This document shows positions 14,996 through 22,868 of a DNA stretch of 41,966 bases, piece by piece. Position 1 is the first letter of the stretch. Each line of letters starts with the position of its first letter. Position numbers and translations under genes: made by a program. The notes under the pieces were generated by a model. It did not search any database. It saw only the letters and a program-made list of their open reading frames with translations, and was not told the origin of the DNA. This DNA is from Methanobacteriota archaeon (GTDB lineage: Archaea > Thermoplasmatota > E2 > JACPAO01 > JAHWKR01), in contig JAHWKR010000028.1 in the NCBI GenBank assembly GCA_019347805.1, positions 1-41,966 on the forward strand. The letters run 5' to 3'.

Positions 14996-15567
14996 TCACT
15001 GCCCAGGAACGTGATCTCGCCCTTCGACGCCAGGCAGACCGCGCCCGAATCCATCTCGTGATGGAACGCGTAGACCCAGACCTGGATGGCCGACGGCGGG
15101 ACCGGCTCCGGGAACGTCAACGAGACCGACCCGCAGCCCTCCGCATGCGGCCGCACAACGTCGATCGGGGACGAGCACGGTCCGTAAAACGTGTCGCAAG
15201 CCACCATGAACGGCCTCTCGCCCAGGGTATCGGTGGCGGTGATCGTCCAGGTCCGATGCTCATGGCCGTCCGCCTCGGCGACCGCATGATAGACACCGAC
15301 GCGGACCACGCCGTCCTCCTCGGGATCGACGGCGCGACAACCGGTCGTCGCGCCGGTGGTGAGCGTGTCGTCGACAGCATCGATGCCCGTCGTCCCGCCC
15401 CACTCGTGCCACTCGGGCGCGCATGGACGCGTCGAGACGGCGCCCGTCCCCTTCATCACGCCGCTCGGCAGGTCGTACTCGAAGGCCGTCGAATGGCCCT
15501 GAACGGCGGGTATTGCGACGAGCGTCCAGACAAGGACGACCACGGCGGATCTGTCTCGGGTGTTCAA
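14992..15567 (-). CDS. small secreted protein of the three-member paralogous family (copy B)
   Basis: 191 residues; signal peptide about 1-24 (ending VQGH). The mature part shares with copy C the run CxxxWxxWxGTTG...TTGCR(A/T)VDP, an internal GCGS/GCGA segment followed by beta-strand-like sequence with VWVY/VFVY, and the tail SGAVC-x-ASKGEITFLGSD. Eight cysteines suggest disulfides. No enzymatic motif is seen. Its ATG overlaps the stop of copy C (ATGA at 15564-15567), so the two are co-translated and arose by tandem duplication. Function unknown; surface adhesion or binding is possible but unsupported. Confidence 0.78.
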   Translation of the reverse strand: MNTRDRSAVVVLVWTLVAIPAVQGHSTAFEYDLPSGVMKGTGAVSTRPCAPEWHEWGGTTGIDAVDDTLTTGATTGCRAVDPEEDGVVRVGVYHAVAEADGHEHRTWTITATDTLGERPFMVACDTFYGPCSSPIDVVRPHAEGCGSVSLTFPEPVPPSAIQVWVYAFHHEMDSGAVCLASKGEITFLGSD

Positions 15568-16208
15568 TCAGAGCCCACCATCGTCACTTCACCGGTCGTA
15601 CCCGCACACACCGCGCCGGTCGACTGATCGAGATGGGTCATGTAGACGAAGACGGTGATCTCGTCCGCCGTCACCGGCACCGGCGAGGTGATCGAGAGAG
15701 CACCGCAGCCCGCGGCGCGCGGGTCCTCGATGTCGTCGTTGTCGTCCCTGCTGCCTTCCGGTCCGTCGCCGCACCAGTTGTCAGAGTCGTCGCGGCCGTC
15801 CTGGTATTCGGTGATGATGCACACCAGGATGTACGGTTGCGTGGGGAGCGTGTCGTCGGCATACACCATCCATTGGCTATGGGCATGACCCGTACCGTCA
15901 TTCGAGGGCGACCCGAGACGGATGCCCTCGCCGCTCGGGTCCACGGTCCGGCACCCGGTCGTCATTCCGAACGAAAGCGCGCCGTCCACGGGTTCGGCGC
16001 CAGTCGTCCCGCTCCAATCCTCCCAGGCCGTGGAGCAGACGGCGGCCGCGAAAGCTGGCGTACCGGGTGCGGCGCCGCTCGGCCCATGGTACGTCTTCGT
16101 CACCGTGTGCGCGAAGGCCACCGGCGACGCCATCAACAGCACGATCATCGCGAGCACGCATCCCTTCCTGCAAAGTCTCGTCCACTTTTCGTCCATCGGG
16201 AACACCAC
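15564..16208 (-). CDS. small secreted protein of the three-member paralogous family (copy C)
   Basis: 214 residues; signal peptide about 1-34 (ending AFAH), with an alternative ATG at 16196 that shortens the n-region. It shares with copy B the CSTAWEDWSGTTG and TTGCRTVDP blocks and the tail TGAVCAGTTGEVTMVGSD, and carries an acidic insertion (about residues 132-160) rich in aspartate with two extra cysteines. First gene of a two-gene operon with copy B. A minus-strand TATA-like CAAAAATAGC (16247-16256) lies about 43 nt upstream. Function unknown. Confidence 0.78.
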   Translation of the reverse strand: MVFPMDEKWTRLCRKGCVLAMIVLLMASPVAFAHTVTKTYHGPSGAAPGTPAFAAAVCSTAWEDWSGTTGAEPVDGALSFGMTTGCRTVDPSGEGIRLGSPSNDGTGHAHSQWMVYADDTLPTQPYILVCIITEYQDGRDDSDNWCGDGPEGSRDDNDDIEDPRAAGCGALSITSPVPVTADEITVFVYMTHLDQSTGAVCAGTTGEVTMVGSD

Positions 16209-16246
16209 CCGGTCGATCGCCGGGTCGTGGCGCCACAGGGCGTATC

Positions 16247-16256
16247 GCTATTTTTG
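16247..16256 (-). promoter_or_regulatory. TATA-like element of the copy C/B operon
   Basis: CAAAAATAGC on the minus strand predicts a start near 16226 and an 18-nt leader before the ATG at 16208. Confidence 0.45.
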
Positions 16257-16510
16257 CCTTGCCGTCAAAAACGGGCATGAACACGCTTTCCGCTGGGTGG
16301 ACCTCATCACCATTCCCTCGGCGGAAAATCGTCTCCGAGAAATAGCCGCCCCGACGCTGCGCCAGCGACAGGAAGAACCCGCGATGGCGTTCCCACCAGA
16401 GTGAGAAGAAGCACCGCCGTCAGAGTGACGGCCATCTTGTCGGCTTCCGGCGACACGTCGGTGGCCTACCGCTGATCGGGCGCCGATGGGGCTGTCCGGG
16501 TGAGACCGGT
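16257..16510. other. intergenic gap between divergent operons
   Basis: No convincing gene is seen. It contains a short inverted repeat, CCGTCA-GAG-TGACGG (16417-16431). Open frames here have inconsistent third-position bias and no promoter-start pairing. Confidence 0.4.
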
Positions 16511-16543
16511 GGACCCTGGCACAAAGGTTATCCGCCAGGGTCC
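16511..16543 (+). promoter_or_regulatory. 10-bp inverted repeat enclosing the promoter of the aquaporin-arsC operon
   Basis: GGACCCTGGC (16511-16520) and GCCAGGGTCC (16534-16543) are perfect reverse complements separated by 13 nt. The spacer and inner flank hold a TATA-like GGTTATCC (16526-16533), centred 28 nt before the ATG at 16558. A dimeric repressor bound here would cover the core promoter, so the repeat is probably a DNA operator rather than an RNA hairpin. The regulator is not encoded next to it. Confidence 0.6.
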
Positions 16544-16557
16544 TGAGCGCGTTCCGG

Positions 16558-17262
16558 ATGTGGCGACCACTCCTCGCCGAAGCGCTCGGCACGTTCCTCC
16601 TTGTTGCGGTCGGCTGCGGCGCCATCCTTACCGACGCCACCTCCCCCCTCGGCCCCCTCGGTGTCCCGCTCGCCTTCGGACTCGCTGTCGGCCTTGGGGT
16701 CCTGGCCTTCGCCCCTGTCTCCCAGGCCCACTTCAACCCCGCGGTGACCCTCGCCTTCGCAAGCGGCGGCCACTTCCCCTGGCGCGCCGTCCCCACCTAC
16801 CTCGCCGCGCAGGCGCTTGGAGGGATCGTCGCCGCCTGGGCGCTGCTACACACCCTCGGCACGCCACTTGACCCGACGATGACCCGCTTCGTCCCCGGCC
16901 TGCCTCTCTTGGCTGGTCTCGCCATCGAAGCGCTCCTGACGTTCGTCCTCATGACCACGATCCTCGTCGTCGCGACCGATCCCCGCGTCGGTGCCCTTCC
17001 GGCCGGAGTGGCCATCGGCGCGGCGGTGTTCCTCGGGGCGCTCGTCGGCGGCCCCCTCACCGGTGGCAGCATGAATCCCGCCCGCAGCCTCGCACCCGCC
17101 ATGGTAGACGGCGACCTCGGTGGACTCTGGCGCTTCTTCCTCGGACCGACCCTCGGCGCCCTCGGCGCCGTCTTCCTCCACCGCACCCTCAGGCGGCCGC
17201 TCCCGTTGGACGATGAGGTGACGGTGCCGAGCGGTGGCGACCCCGCGGAGGTGCCGGCATGA
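16558..17262 (+). CDS. aquaporin / MIP-family channel (AqpS-like by context)
   Basis: 234 residues with six hydrophobic helices and the two MIP half-helix motifs: HFNPAVT (NPA at 60-62) and GGSMNPARS (NPA at 173-175, followed by the conserved R176). The length is typical of aquaporins. Its stop overlaps the start of an arsenate reductase by 4 nt (ATGA at 17259-17262). Known precedent: in Sinorhizobium meliloti the channel AqpS next to arsC lets arsenite, produced by ArsC, leave down its gradient. The same role is inferred here. A plain water or glycerol channel cannot be excluded. The start ATG fits a leaderless transcript from the promoter inside the inverted repeat. Confidence 0.93.
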   Translation: MWRPLLAEALGTFLLVAVGCGAILTDATSPLGPLGVPLAFGLAVGLGVLAFAPVSQAHFNPAVTLAFASGGHFPWRAVPTYLAAQALGGIVAAWALLHTLGTPLDPTMTRFVPGLPLLAGLAIEALLTFVLMTTILVVATDPRVGALPAGVAIGAAVFLGALVGGPLTGGSMNPARSLAPAMVDGDLGGLWRFFLGPTLGALGAVFLHRTLRRPLPLDDEVTVPSGGDPAEVPA

Positions 17263-17705
17263 CACGCCGCTATCTCTTCCTCTGCATCGGCAACTCCTGT
17301 CGCAGCCAGATGGCCGAAGGCTTCGCCCGCCACTACACCGAGGTGCATGACCTGGACATCGAGGTGCGAAGCGGCGGCACCGTCCCGAGCGGTCGCGTCG
17401 ACCCCGATGCCATCCGCGTCATGGCCGAACGCGGCATCGACATCATCGACCAGACGAGCGGACCCATGGACCTCGGCTTCGCCGAAGAGGCCGACCGAAT
17501 CCTCACCATGGGCTGCAGCGCAGAAGAGGCATGTCCCGCGCGGCTTTTCACCAAGATCGAGGATTGGGGCCTCGAAGACCCCGTCGGAAAAGACCTCGAC
17601 ACGTTCCGCCGCGTGCGCGACGAGATCGAAGGCCACGTCCGGACGCTCCTCGGGATCACCACGAGCGGCCCGTTCCGGGCGGAGCGCGACGCCCCGACAG
17701 CCTAG
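17259..17705 (+). CDS. arsC: arsenate reductase, low-molecular-weight phosphatase family
   Basis: 148 residues. The N-terminal P-loop CIGNSCRS (C9, C14, R15) is the CX5R site of the low-molecular-weight tyrosine phosphatase fold. A second cysteine pair, C86 and C92 (MGCSAEEACP), sits where thioredoxin-coupled ArsC has its resolving cysteines, and DWGLEDPVGKD supplies the expected DP motif with the catalytic aspartate. Together these favour arsenate reductase over a plain tyrosine phosphatase. It reduces arsenate to arsenite via an intramolecular disulfide relay, regenerated by thioredoxin. Translationally coupled to the aquaporin gene. No arsR is adjacent. Confidence 0.88.
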   Translation: MTRRYLFLCIGNSCRSQMAEGFARHYTEVHDLDIEVRSGGTVPSGRVDPDAIRVMAERGIDIIDQTSGPMDLGFAEEADRILTMGCSAEEACPARLFTKIEDWGLEDPVGKDLDTFRRVRDEIEGHVRTLLGITTSGPFRAERDAPTA

Positions 17706-17740
17706 GTGCGCGCCTCGACCGACCTCGCCGGCGCGGAAAA

Positions 17741-17787
17741 CCTTAACAGGCTTCATCCCTGGAGGATGACCCGGCACCCTGTGCCGG
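17741..17787 (+). promoter_or_regulatory. TATA-like element and leader hairpin of mrp
   Basis: CCTTAACAGG (17741-17750) predicts a start near 17770. Immediately after lies a perfect 7-bp hairpin, CCGGCAC-CCT-GTGCCGG (17771-17787), so the roughly 30-nt leader would begin with a stem-loop. It could stabilise the mRNA 5' end or be an operator. Confidence 0.4.
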
Positions 17788-17799
17788 AGCGACCTCTGC

Positions 17800-18792
17800 A
17801 TGAGCGACACCGACGCCAAGAAGACGGCCCCTGACGGCGCACCCTCCGGACCCCCGAGCCCCGGCAGCGGCGGCAACCCCCCTGCCGGGAAAGGCCAAGG
17901 CGGCCCACCCATGCAGGGCGGCCGCGTCATGGACCCGCGCATCCAGCAGCAACAGGCCCTTGTCGCCTCCCGCCTCAAGGACATCAAGCATGTGCTCATC
18001 GTCATGTCCGGAAAAGGCGGCGTCGGAAAATCGACCGTCGCCTCCGGCCTCGCCGTCCGGCTCTCCGAGCGCGGCAAGAAGGTCGGCATCCTCGATATGG
18101 ACCTCACCGGTCCCGACCTGCCCAAGTTCCTCGGCCGCGCCGACGCCAAGGTCACCAACTCCGAACGCGGTGGTATGGCCCCCGTCAAGGTCAACGACAA
18201 CCTCGTCCTGATGAGCCTCGCCTACCTCATCCCGGACGAAAAAAGCTCCGTCGTCTGGCGCGGCCCGATGAAGATGGGCGCCATCCGCCAGATGCTCACC
18301 GACGTCGACTGGGGCAAACTCGACTACCTCGTCATCGACCTTCCGCCCGGCACCTCCGACGAACCGCTCTCGGTCGCCCAGAGCATCCCCGACGCCGACG
18401 GCTGCATCCTCGTCACCACGCCCCACAGCGTCTCCATCCTCGACGTCATGAAGAGCATCGACTTCGGGCGCAAGCTCGGTATGCACATGCTCGGCCTCGT
18501 CGAGAACATGAGCGGCCTTGAATGCCCTCACTGCCACGAAGGGATCGACCTGTTCGGAAAAGGTCTCGGCAAGGAGCTGGCCGAAGAGTTCGAGGTGCCG
18601 TTTTTGGGCGCCGTCGCCATCGACCCCGACGCCGCCTCGGACGGCGGACGCGCCAGCGTCCCCGCGGTGTTGCGCGACGGCTCGAAGGCGGCCAAGGAGT
18701 TCGACGCGGTGGTCGACCGCGTCGAGGAAGAGGTCGGCAAGCGCCCGCCACGAAAAGCGCCAAAAGGCCTCGGACTGCCGATGGCGCGCTGA
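17800..18792 (+). CDS. Mrp/NBP35-family Fe-S cluster carrier ATPase
   Basis: 330 residues. A glycine/proline-rich, flexible N-terminal tail (about 1-45) is followed by a deviant Walker A GKGGVGKST (71-79), DMDLTGPDLPKFLG, the DLPPGTSDE motif, and CPHC (C242, C245), the bridging cluster ligands of the Mrp dimer. The family assembles and transfers [4Fe-4S] clusters to apoproteins in the cytoplasm. Several Fe-S proteins are encoded in the window (the ferredoxin fusion; Rieske proteins use [2Fe-2S]). Length and motifs are complete. The stop codon abuts the stop of the convergent lipoprotein gene (shared palindrome TGATCA), leaving no intergenic space. Confidence 0.93.
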   Translation: MSDTDAKKTAPDGAPSGPPSPGSGGNPPAGKGQGGPPMQGGRVMDPRIQQQQALVASRLKDIKHVLIVMSGKGGVGKSTVASGLAVRLSERGKKVGILDMDLTGPDLPKFLGRADAKVTNSERGGMAPVKVNDNLVLMSLAYLIPDEKSSVVWRGPMKMGAIRQMLTDVDWGKLDYLVIDLPPGTSDEPLSVAQSIPDADGCILVTTPHSVSILDVMKSIDFGRKLGMHMLGLVENMSGLECPHCHEGIDLFGKGLGKELAEEFEVPFLGAVAIDPDAASDGGRASVPAVLRDGSKAAKEFDAVVDRVEEEVGKRPPRKAPKGLGLPMAR

Positions 18793-20115
18793 TCACGCCG
18801 CGACGAGCGACAGGACCGACAAGGTGCCCTGGCCGGGCAGCCAGAGGTCGGGACCTTCCACCCCGGGCATCACGACGACAGGCCCGTCGAGGGCCGGCAG
18901 GCCCGCCTCGGCGAGGATGTCGCCTTTTCCGTTCAAGATGAGCACCTGTGCCGCACCGTCCTCCGCGGTCGCCTCGACGAGCCATTCGTCGACACCGTCC
19001 GCGTCGACATCAAGTGGCCGTACCTGGAGCCGTTTCCCGGCGTCGAGGTCGAGCGAGTTGTTCGCCACCTCGGTGCCGTTCTCACGCAGGAAGCGCACGC
19101 CCGAGCCGTCCGTTCCCGACCATGCCGCCATGAGCAGTGGTCCGTCAGGACCGGCACCCGCGGCGACGCGGTGGGGCCCTGCGGGAAGGTCGACGTCCCA
19201 GTAGAGCGCGCCCCGGTCGTCCATGGCGACCAGGCCGTTCCGTCCACCGACGACCGTCACCTTCGCCGTCGTGGTCATGTCCTGGGCGTCCTCCGGGAGC
19301 AAGTGCACCCGGTCGCCGGACCATGTGATCATGTAGAGCGCTGCGGAGGTCCCGACGAGCAGCCACGGCCCGTCCGGCTGGTCCCGGTGCTCGAGCTCGC
19401 GCAACACGCCGCCGAGGGAGAACCACCAGAAGACATCCGGGTCACCGAAGCCCCGGGGCACGAACGAGGAGACCGCTCCTTCACTGGTGAAGCGGCCGGA
19501 GAGCGCGGTGATGCGCACGTTCCGTCCTTCGTCCGTCTTGTGCGCGAGGAAGAGGTCGTCGGTACCGTCCTTGTCGACGTCGCCCGTGGAGAGCGCGACC
19601 GGTCGGCTGCTGCGCATCACCTTCCGTTCGACGAGTTCGCCGGTCTCGGCGTCGAGCAACGACACGACCGCCATCGGCGTCTCGCGTCGGCCCGATTCGG
19701 CGGCGTCACCCAGCAGCTGGCCGAGACGACTCTCGCTCGCCACCGCCTCCACCAACGAGGCATGGGAGAAGACCGCGACGCGCGGTCCCGAGGAGGAGGA
19801 GACATGCGCGATGTCGACCGGGGCGCCCATGACCCGAGCGACCCATGCGGTCGAACGGTCAGAGGGGTCGACCGCCACGATGCGGCCGTCCTGGTCGGCC
19901 AGAAAGACGCCGGTCGTGCTGCCGAAGGGACCTTTGGTCATGGCGACGATGGCGCCGATCGGGGTCTCGACCCGCACCGGAGAGGCGAGGGCGACATTGG
20001 CATCATTCGATGCGTCGTTCACATGACCGCCGCGCCCTTCCTCTCCTGTACAACCGGAGAGGACCGGCACGACGAGGACGAGGGTCATTAGGATGAATCG
20101 GCCTGCCCCGGACAT
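18793..20115 (-). CDS. surface lipoprotein with FG-GAP/beta-propeller-like repeats
   Basis: 440 residues from the ATG at 20115, chosen because a TATA element (20137-20144) is centred 25 nt upstream; longer in-frame starts would lie above the mRNA start. Lipobox VLSGC gives a lipidated N-terminus. Repeated strands of about 40-60 residues (GVFLADQDGRIVAVD; GLVAMDDRGALYWDVD) suggest a beta-propeller. The calcium-type loops DVDKDGTDD and DVDADGVDE match FG-GAP/VCBS repeats. Role at the surface is unknown; ligand binding is typical for the fold. It is convergent with mrp. Confidence 0.8.
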   Translation of the reverse strand: MSGAGRFILMTLVLVVPVLSGCTGEEGRGGHVNDASNDANVALASPVRVETPIGAIVAMTKGPFGSTTGVFLADQDGRIVAVDPSDRSTAWVARVMGAPVDIAHVSSSSGPRVAVFSHASLVEAVASESRLGQLLGDAAESGRRETPMAVVSLLDAETGELVERKVMRSSRPVALSTGDVDKDGTDDLFLAHKTDEGRNVRITALSGRFTSEGAVSSFVPRGFGDPDVFWWFSLGGVLRELEHRDQPDGPWLLVGTSAALYMITWSGDRVHLLPEDAQDMTTTAKVTVVGGRNGLVAMDDRGALYWDVDLPAGPHRVAAGAGPDGPLLMAAWSGTDGSGVRFLRENGTEVANNSLDLDAGKRLQVRPLDVDADGVDEWLVEATAEDGAAQVLILNGKGDILAEAGLPALDGPVVVMPGVEGPDLWLPGQGTLSVLSLVAA

Positions 20116-20136
20116 CGGGAGCCCGAACGGCATGCC

Positions 20137-20144
20137 CGTATATG
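20137..20144 (-). promoter_or_regulatory. TATA box of the propeller lipoprotein
   Basis: CATATACG on the minus strand is centred 25 nt before the ATG at 20115, giving a leaderless transcript and fixing that start. Confidence 0.65.
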
Positions 20145-20324
20145 TCGCTTCTTGGCATGACCGTGGGGGAAGGGTGGTCGCTGCGCTCCTTCGGGTATTG
20201 GCACGAACGAGGGGGATATTTGGGGACGGCGACGGCGGGGCCACCCGGCCTGATCCGCTGGTTTCGTGGGTCTACCAGGAGGGCGAGTCGACAAGTGGAG
20301 CCAGGACTATATCCCGTTGACCGG

Positions 20325-20429
20325 CTAAAAAAGACATCTGGGTCATGTCGGGGGCCGACCACGCCTGCCCGCCCGATGCGGACAGGCATGGTGGGACCCG
20401 AGGTGACCAGGGCCGGGCGCGTGTCGCGC
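20325..20429 (-). terminator. hairpins plus T6 tract after the actin-like operon
   Basis: Reading the minus strand from the stop at 20430: a perfect hairpin GGCGCG-ACA-CGCGCC comes first, then a longer stem (about CCATGCCTG / CAGGCGTGG), then GATGTCTTTTTTAG. The T6 run at the end fits an archaeal U-tract terminator. The remaining 20145-20324 carries AT-rich TATA-like patches but no supported gene. Confidence 0.5.
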
Positions 20430-21419
20430 CTAGTCCTCGTCACCCTCTTCCGTGCGCGCCGCGACGAGCGAGCCGCGCGCGACGGAGAACATGGGGTTGC
20501 GCGCCTGCCGGACGCTCTTGATCTTGAACGGCAGGTCGGCGGCCTTGAGCCGCTTCTCCAGGTGCTTCTTCAGCCCCTTCGGCTGCGAGGAGCCGCCGGT
20601 CACGACGACCGGGATCTCGAGGTCCTCCTGCACGTCCTTGCGGGAGACCTCCTTGGAGATGTTCTTCGCGATGTACTCCAAGAGGTTGTCGTAGTAGATG
20701 GCGAGCGCGCTCTCGACCTCGTCCATCTCCTGGTCGAAGTCCATCACGAAGTCGCGCTCCTTGCGCGTCGTCACACGGTCGCGCGGCACACCGGTCGCCT
20801 CGGCGACCTGCGTGTCGATCCAGTCGCCGCCACGGGCGACGGAGAACTGCATGACCGGCACCGCGTAGTAGGCGAGGCAGACGTTGGTCATGCCCGCGCC
20901 CATGGAGATGCCCATCCCGGTGAACTTGTCGTCCGCGAGCTCCGAGTAGACGACCGACATGCCCTCGTTGATGGCGTGCGGCTCGTAGCCCTTGGCAGAC
21001 AGGATCGCCTCGATGGTCTTCTGGTGGTACAACGTGTCGAGATTGGCGTCGATGGGCTTGGCCGGACACGAGAAGAAGACCTTCTCGTTGTCGTGGCTCT
21101 TGCGACCCACGACCTTCTCGATGATGAGCTTCATCATCGGGATGGCGGACTTCTCCTTGCGCGACAGGATGCCCGCGGACATCGGCCGGCGCGTCTCCGC
21201 GTTGAAGATGTTCGCGAAGGTGAGGGCGTCCTCACCGACGATGAACACCCTGTCGCCCTTCTTGATGTAGAGCACGTCGCTCCGCGACAGCATCTTCTCC
21301 GCCATCTCGGAGTATTCGATCTCCACGAACTGGTTGCGTTGCTGGACATGGACGATCTTGTCGCCACTTCTCTTGGCGCTGATGATCGTCATCGTGCCGA
21401 CGTCGAGGCCTTTCGCCAT
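20430..21419 (-). CDS. actin-like ATPase (MreB/ParM superfamily)
   Basis: 329 residues. ASKHA-fold landmarks are in order: phosphate-1 loop GLDVGTMTI (4-12), phosphate-2 loop [11 protein letters not shown] (170-180), and adenosine motif [13 protein letters not shown] (271-283). The length fits the bacterial/archaeal actin class and is too short for Hsp70. There is no membrane segment or amphipathic N-terminus. It follows, after 19 nt and an AGGAG ribosome-binding site, a four-helix membrane protein that could tether its filaments. I believe the subfamily is a conserved but little-studied actin relative rather than true MreB; the acidic tail (TEEGDED) is typical of a soluble protein. Likely role: filament-forming ATPase for shape, division or DNA partition; which one is unknown. 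Confidence 0.85.
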   Translation of the reverse strand: MAKGLDVGTMTIISAKRSGDKIVHVQQRNQFVEIEYSEMAEKMLSRSDVLYIKKGDRVFIVGEDALTFANIFNAETRRPMSAGILSRKEKSAIPMMKLIIEKVVGRKSHDNEKVFFSCPAKPIDANLDTLYHQKTIEAILSAKGYEPHAINEGMSVVYSELADDKFTGMGISMGAGMTNVCLAYYAVPVMQFSVARGGDWIDTQVAEATGVPRDRVTTRKERDFVMDFDQEMDEVESALAIYYDNLLEYIAKNISKEVSRKDVQEDLEIPVVVTGGSSQPKGLKKHLEKRLKAADLPFKIKSVRQARNPMFSVARGSLVAARTEEGDED

Positions 21420-21438
21420 GTTTTTCTCTCCTGGTCAC

Positions 21439-22443
21439 TCACTCTGAGCGGTCCGGACGTTGCCGCCGGCCCGTCCCGGACGACCCTTCCTCGGGTCCGC
21501 CTGGGGCGGCGGGGTCAGTGCCCGGCCCTCTCTTTTCTGGTTTTCTCTTTCCGGATTGGGGCGCGACGGTCTTGCCGGGCCCCGTGAACAGTGCGACGAG
21601 CCAGCGCTTGAAACGATACCACCAGGAGCGCTCGAGCTCCTCTTGCCGGGCCCGCTTGAGCGCCACCAAGGCGTCCACCGCACGCTGGGTGTCGTCTTCC
21701 GACGCCTTGCCCTTGCCTTCCCGCCCCCGCAATCGCATGAGTTCCGTGTAGGCGAATTCGCTCGCCTCGTCGACGGGGGTCTCGGTGACCTTGCCGGCGC
21801 TGCCGCGGACGTAGGATCCAGGGCCGAAACCGGCCTTGATCTTGACGCGATGCTCGATCTTCGAGCTCTCCGAGACGCCGCCCCAGGTGAGGTTCTGGCG
21901 CCCCACCTCACGCTCGATGTCACGAAGGATCTCCTCCATCGTGACCGGCCGGTCCGAATCCGTGTAGATATCGTCCAACTCGTGGCCGGGCAGGGTGGCG
22001 TGTCTGGAGACGAAATTGACGACGAGCGCCAAAGCGGTGGTCGTGACCAGGATCATGAGACCCAACGTATAGAGCCCGATGACATCGGTCGAACGGTCGA
22101 CACCTCGCGTCCGCCAGTCGTCCGGATAGAACTCGATGAACTGGAACACCGCGACGATGCAGACGATTGCCCCCGCCGTCGCCGCAAGATGCACCGGCGT
22201 CCGCGCCGGCAGCGTCAGTTCTATGCCGAAGAAGATGAGCACCAATCCGAGCGACGACAGGATGGTACCGAACTCGATGCGCGCCTCCAAAGCCGGGATG
22301 AGCGGCTCGGAGAAGATCGCCACGAGGATGCCCGAAAGCCCCATCACGAAGCCGGCGAAGAACAGCATGAAGCCTACATAGAGCTGGACGTCCGACTGCG
22401 TGCCGGCGATATGCTTCCGGTAGAAATCAAGGAAGCGTCCCAT
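21439..22443 (-). CDS. four-helix membrane protein with long cytoplasmic tail (DUF7139-like)
   Basis: 334 residues. Four transmembrane helices lie in residues about 20-165 (helix 3 ends with EFYPDDW). A cytoplasmic region follows with a probable structured part (about 175-250) and a basic/proline tail. The layout and YPDDW motif recall haloarchaeal DUF7139 proteins, from memory and unverified. First gene of a two-gene operon with the actin-like ATPase, so it is a candidate membrane anchor or regulator for it. A minus-strand TATA element (22475-22483) lies about 36 nt upstream. Confidence 0.8.
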   Translation of the reverse strand: MGRFLDFYRKHIAGTQSDVQLYVGFMLFFAGFVMGLSGILVAIFSEPLIPALEARIEFGTILSSLGLVLIFFGIELTLPARTPVHLAATAGAIVCIVAVFQFIEFYPDDWRTRGVDRSTDVIGLYTLGLMILVTTTALALVVNFVSRHATLPGHELDDIYTDSDRPVTMEEILRDIEREVGRQNLTWGGVSESSKIEHRVKIKAGFGPGSYVRGSAGKVTETPVDEASEFAYTELMRLRGREGKGKASEDDTQRAVDALVALKRARQEELERSWWYRFKRWLVALFTGPGKTVAPQSGKRKPEKRGPGTDPAAPGGPEEGSSGTGRRQRPDRSE

Positions 22444-22474
22444 GAGGGGCCAGGGCGGGATGTGTCCCAGGAGG

Positions 22475-22483
22475 TACTAATAG
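22475..22483 (-). promoter_or_regulatory. TATA-like element of the membrane protein/actin-like operon
   Basis: CTATTAGTA on the minus strand predicts a start near 22454 and an 11-nt leader. Confidence 0.5.
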
Positions 22484-22554
22484 AGGGGGGCTACCGGAAC
22501 CGATAGTGACGGGCGGGTCCTGTCACATCGTCAAAGTGCGGCCTTCCGGAAACC

Positions 22555-22563
22555 GCATATACC
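22555..22563 (+). promoter_or_regulatory. TATA box of the 73-residue protein
   Basis: GCATATACC is centred about 29 nt before the ATG at 22588, consistent with a nearly leaderless transcript. Confidence 0.55.
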
Positions 22564-22587
22564 GACATACGCGGTCGAGGCCACGGG

Positions 22588-22809
22588 ATGAAGATGGCCG
22601 CGACGACCAGCACTCAGAAGAAAACGCGCGATGGCAAACAAGTGCTGTCACGTCACAATTTCGTGCTCACCTGCGACAACCTCGTCCAGATCTTCACCGC
22701 CGACCGCTGGCAGGACATCCCCAAGGAGGTCGAACGGCTCCTCTCCTGGGGACACAACCCCGACGCCATCGAGATCGCCCTTCTCGACGCCGACGACCCG
22801 TTCGGATAG
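22588..22809 (+). CDS. 73-residue soluble protein, unknown
   Basis: 73 residues. A short basic, low-complexity start (about 1-18) precedes a compact amphipathic segment reading like a small alpha/beta fold: FVLTCDNLVQIFTADRWQDIPKEVERLLSWGHNPDAIEIALLD. One cysteine, no metal motif. I recognise no family. TATA spacing and codon use support the gene. It sits 59 nt upstream of hel308 on the same strand and could be co-transcribed with it, though hel308 has a weak element of its own. Confidence 0.6.
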   Translation: MKMAATTSTQKKTRDGKQVLSRHNFVLTCDNLVQIFTADRWQDIPKEVERLLSWGHNPDAIEIALLDADDPFG

Positions 22810-22868
22810 TCGCTGGTCGCGAAGTACCGGGCCATACGCTTTTGTGACGCCGCCCACTCCGCGGGCCC

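Noticed and set aside
17766-17834. Short upstream frame starting at ATG 17766 in the mrp leader
   Set aside because: It lies at or above the predicted transcript start and its 22-residue arginine-rich peptide shows no conservation signal.
20088-20294. Minus-strand 68-codon frame upstream of the propeller lipoprotein
   Set aside because: It crosses the lipoprotein promoter and start, has a TTG start above the predicted mRNA start, and a basic, proline-rich translation.
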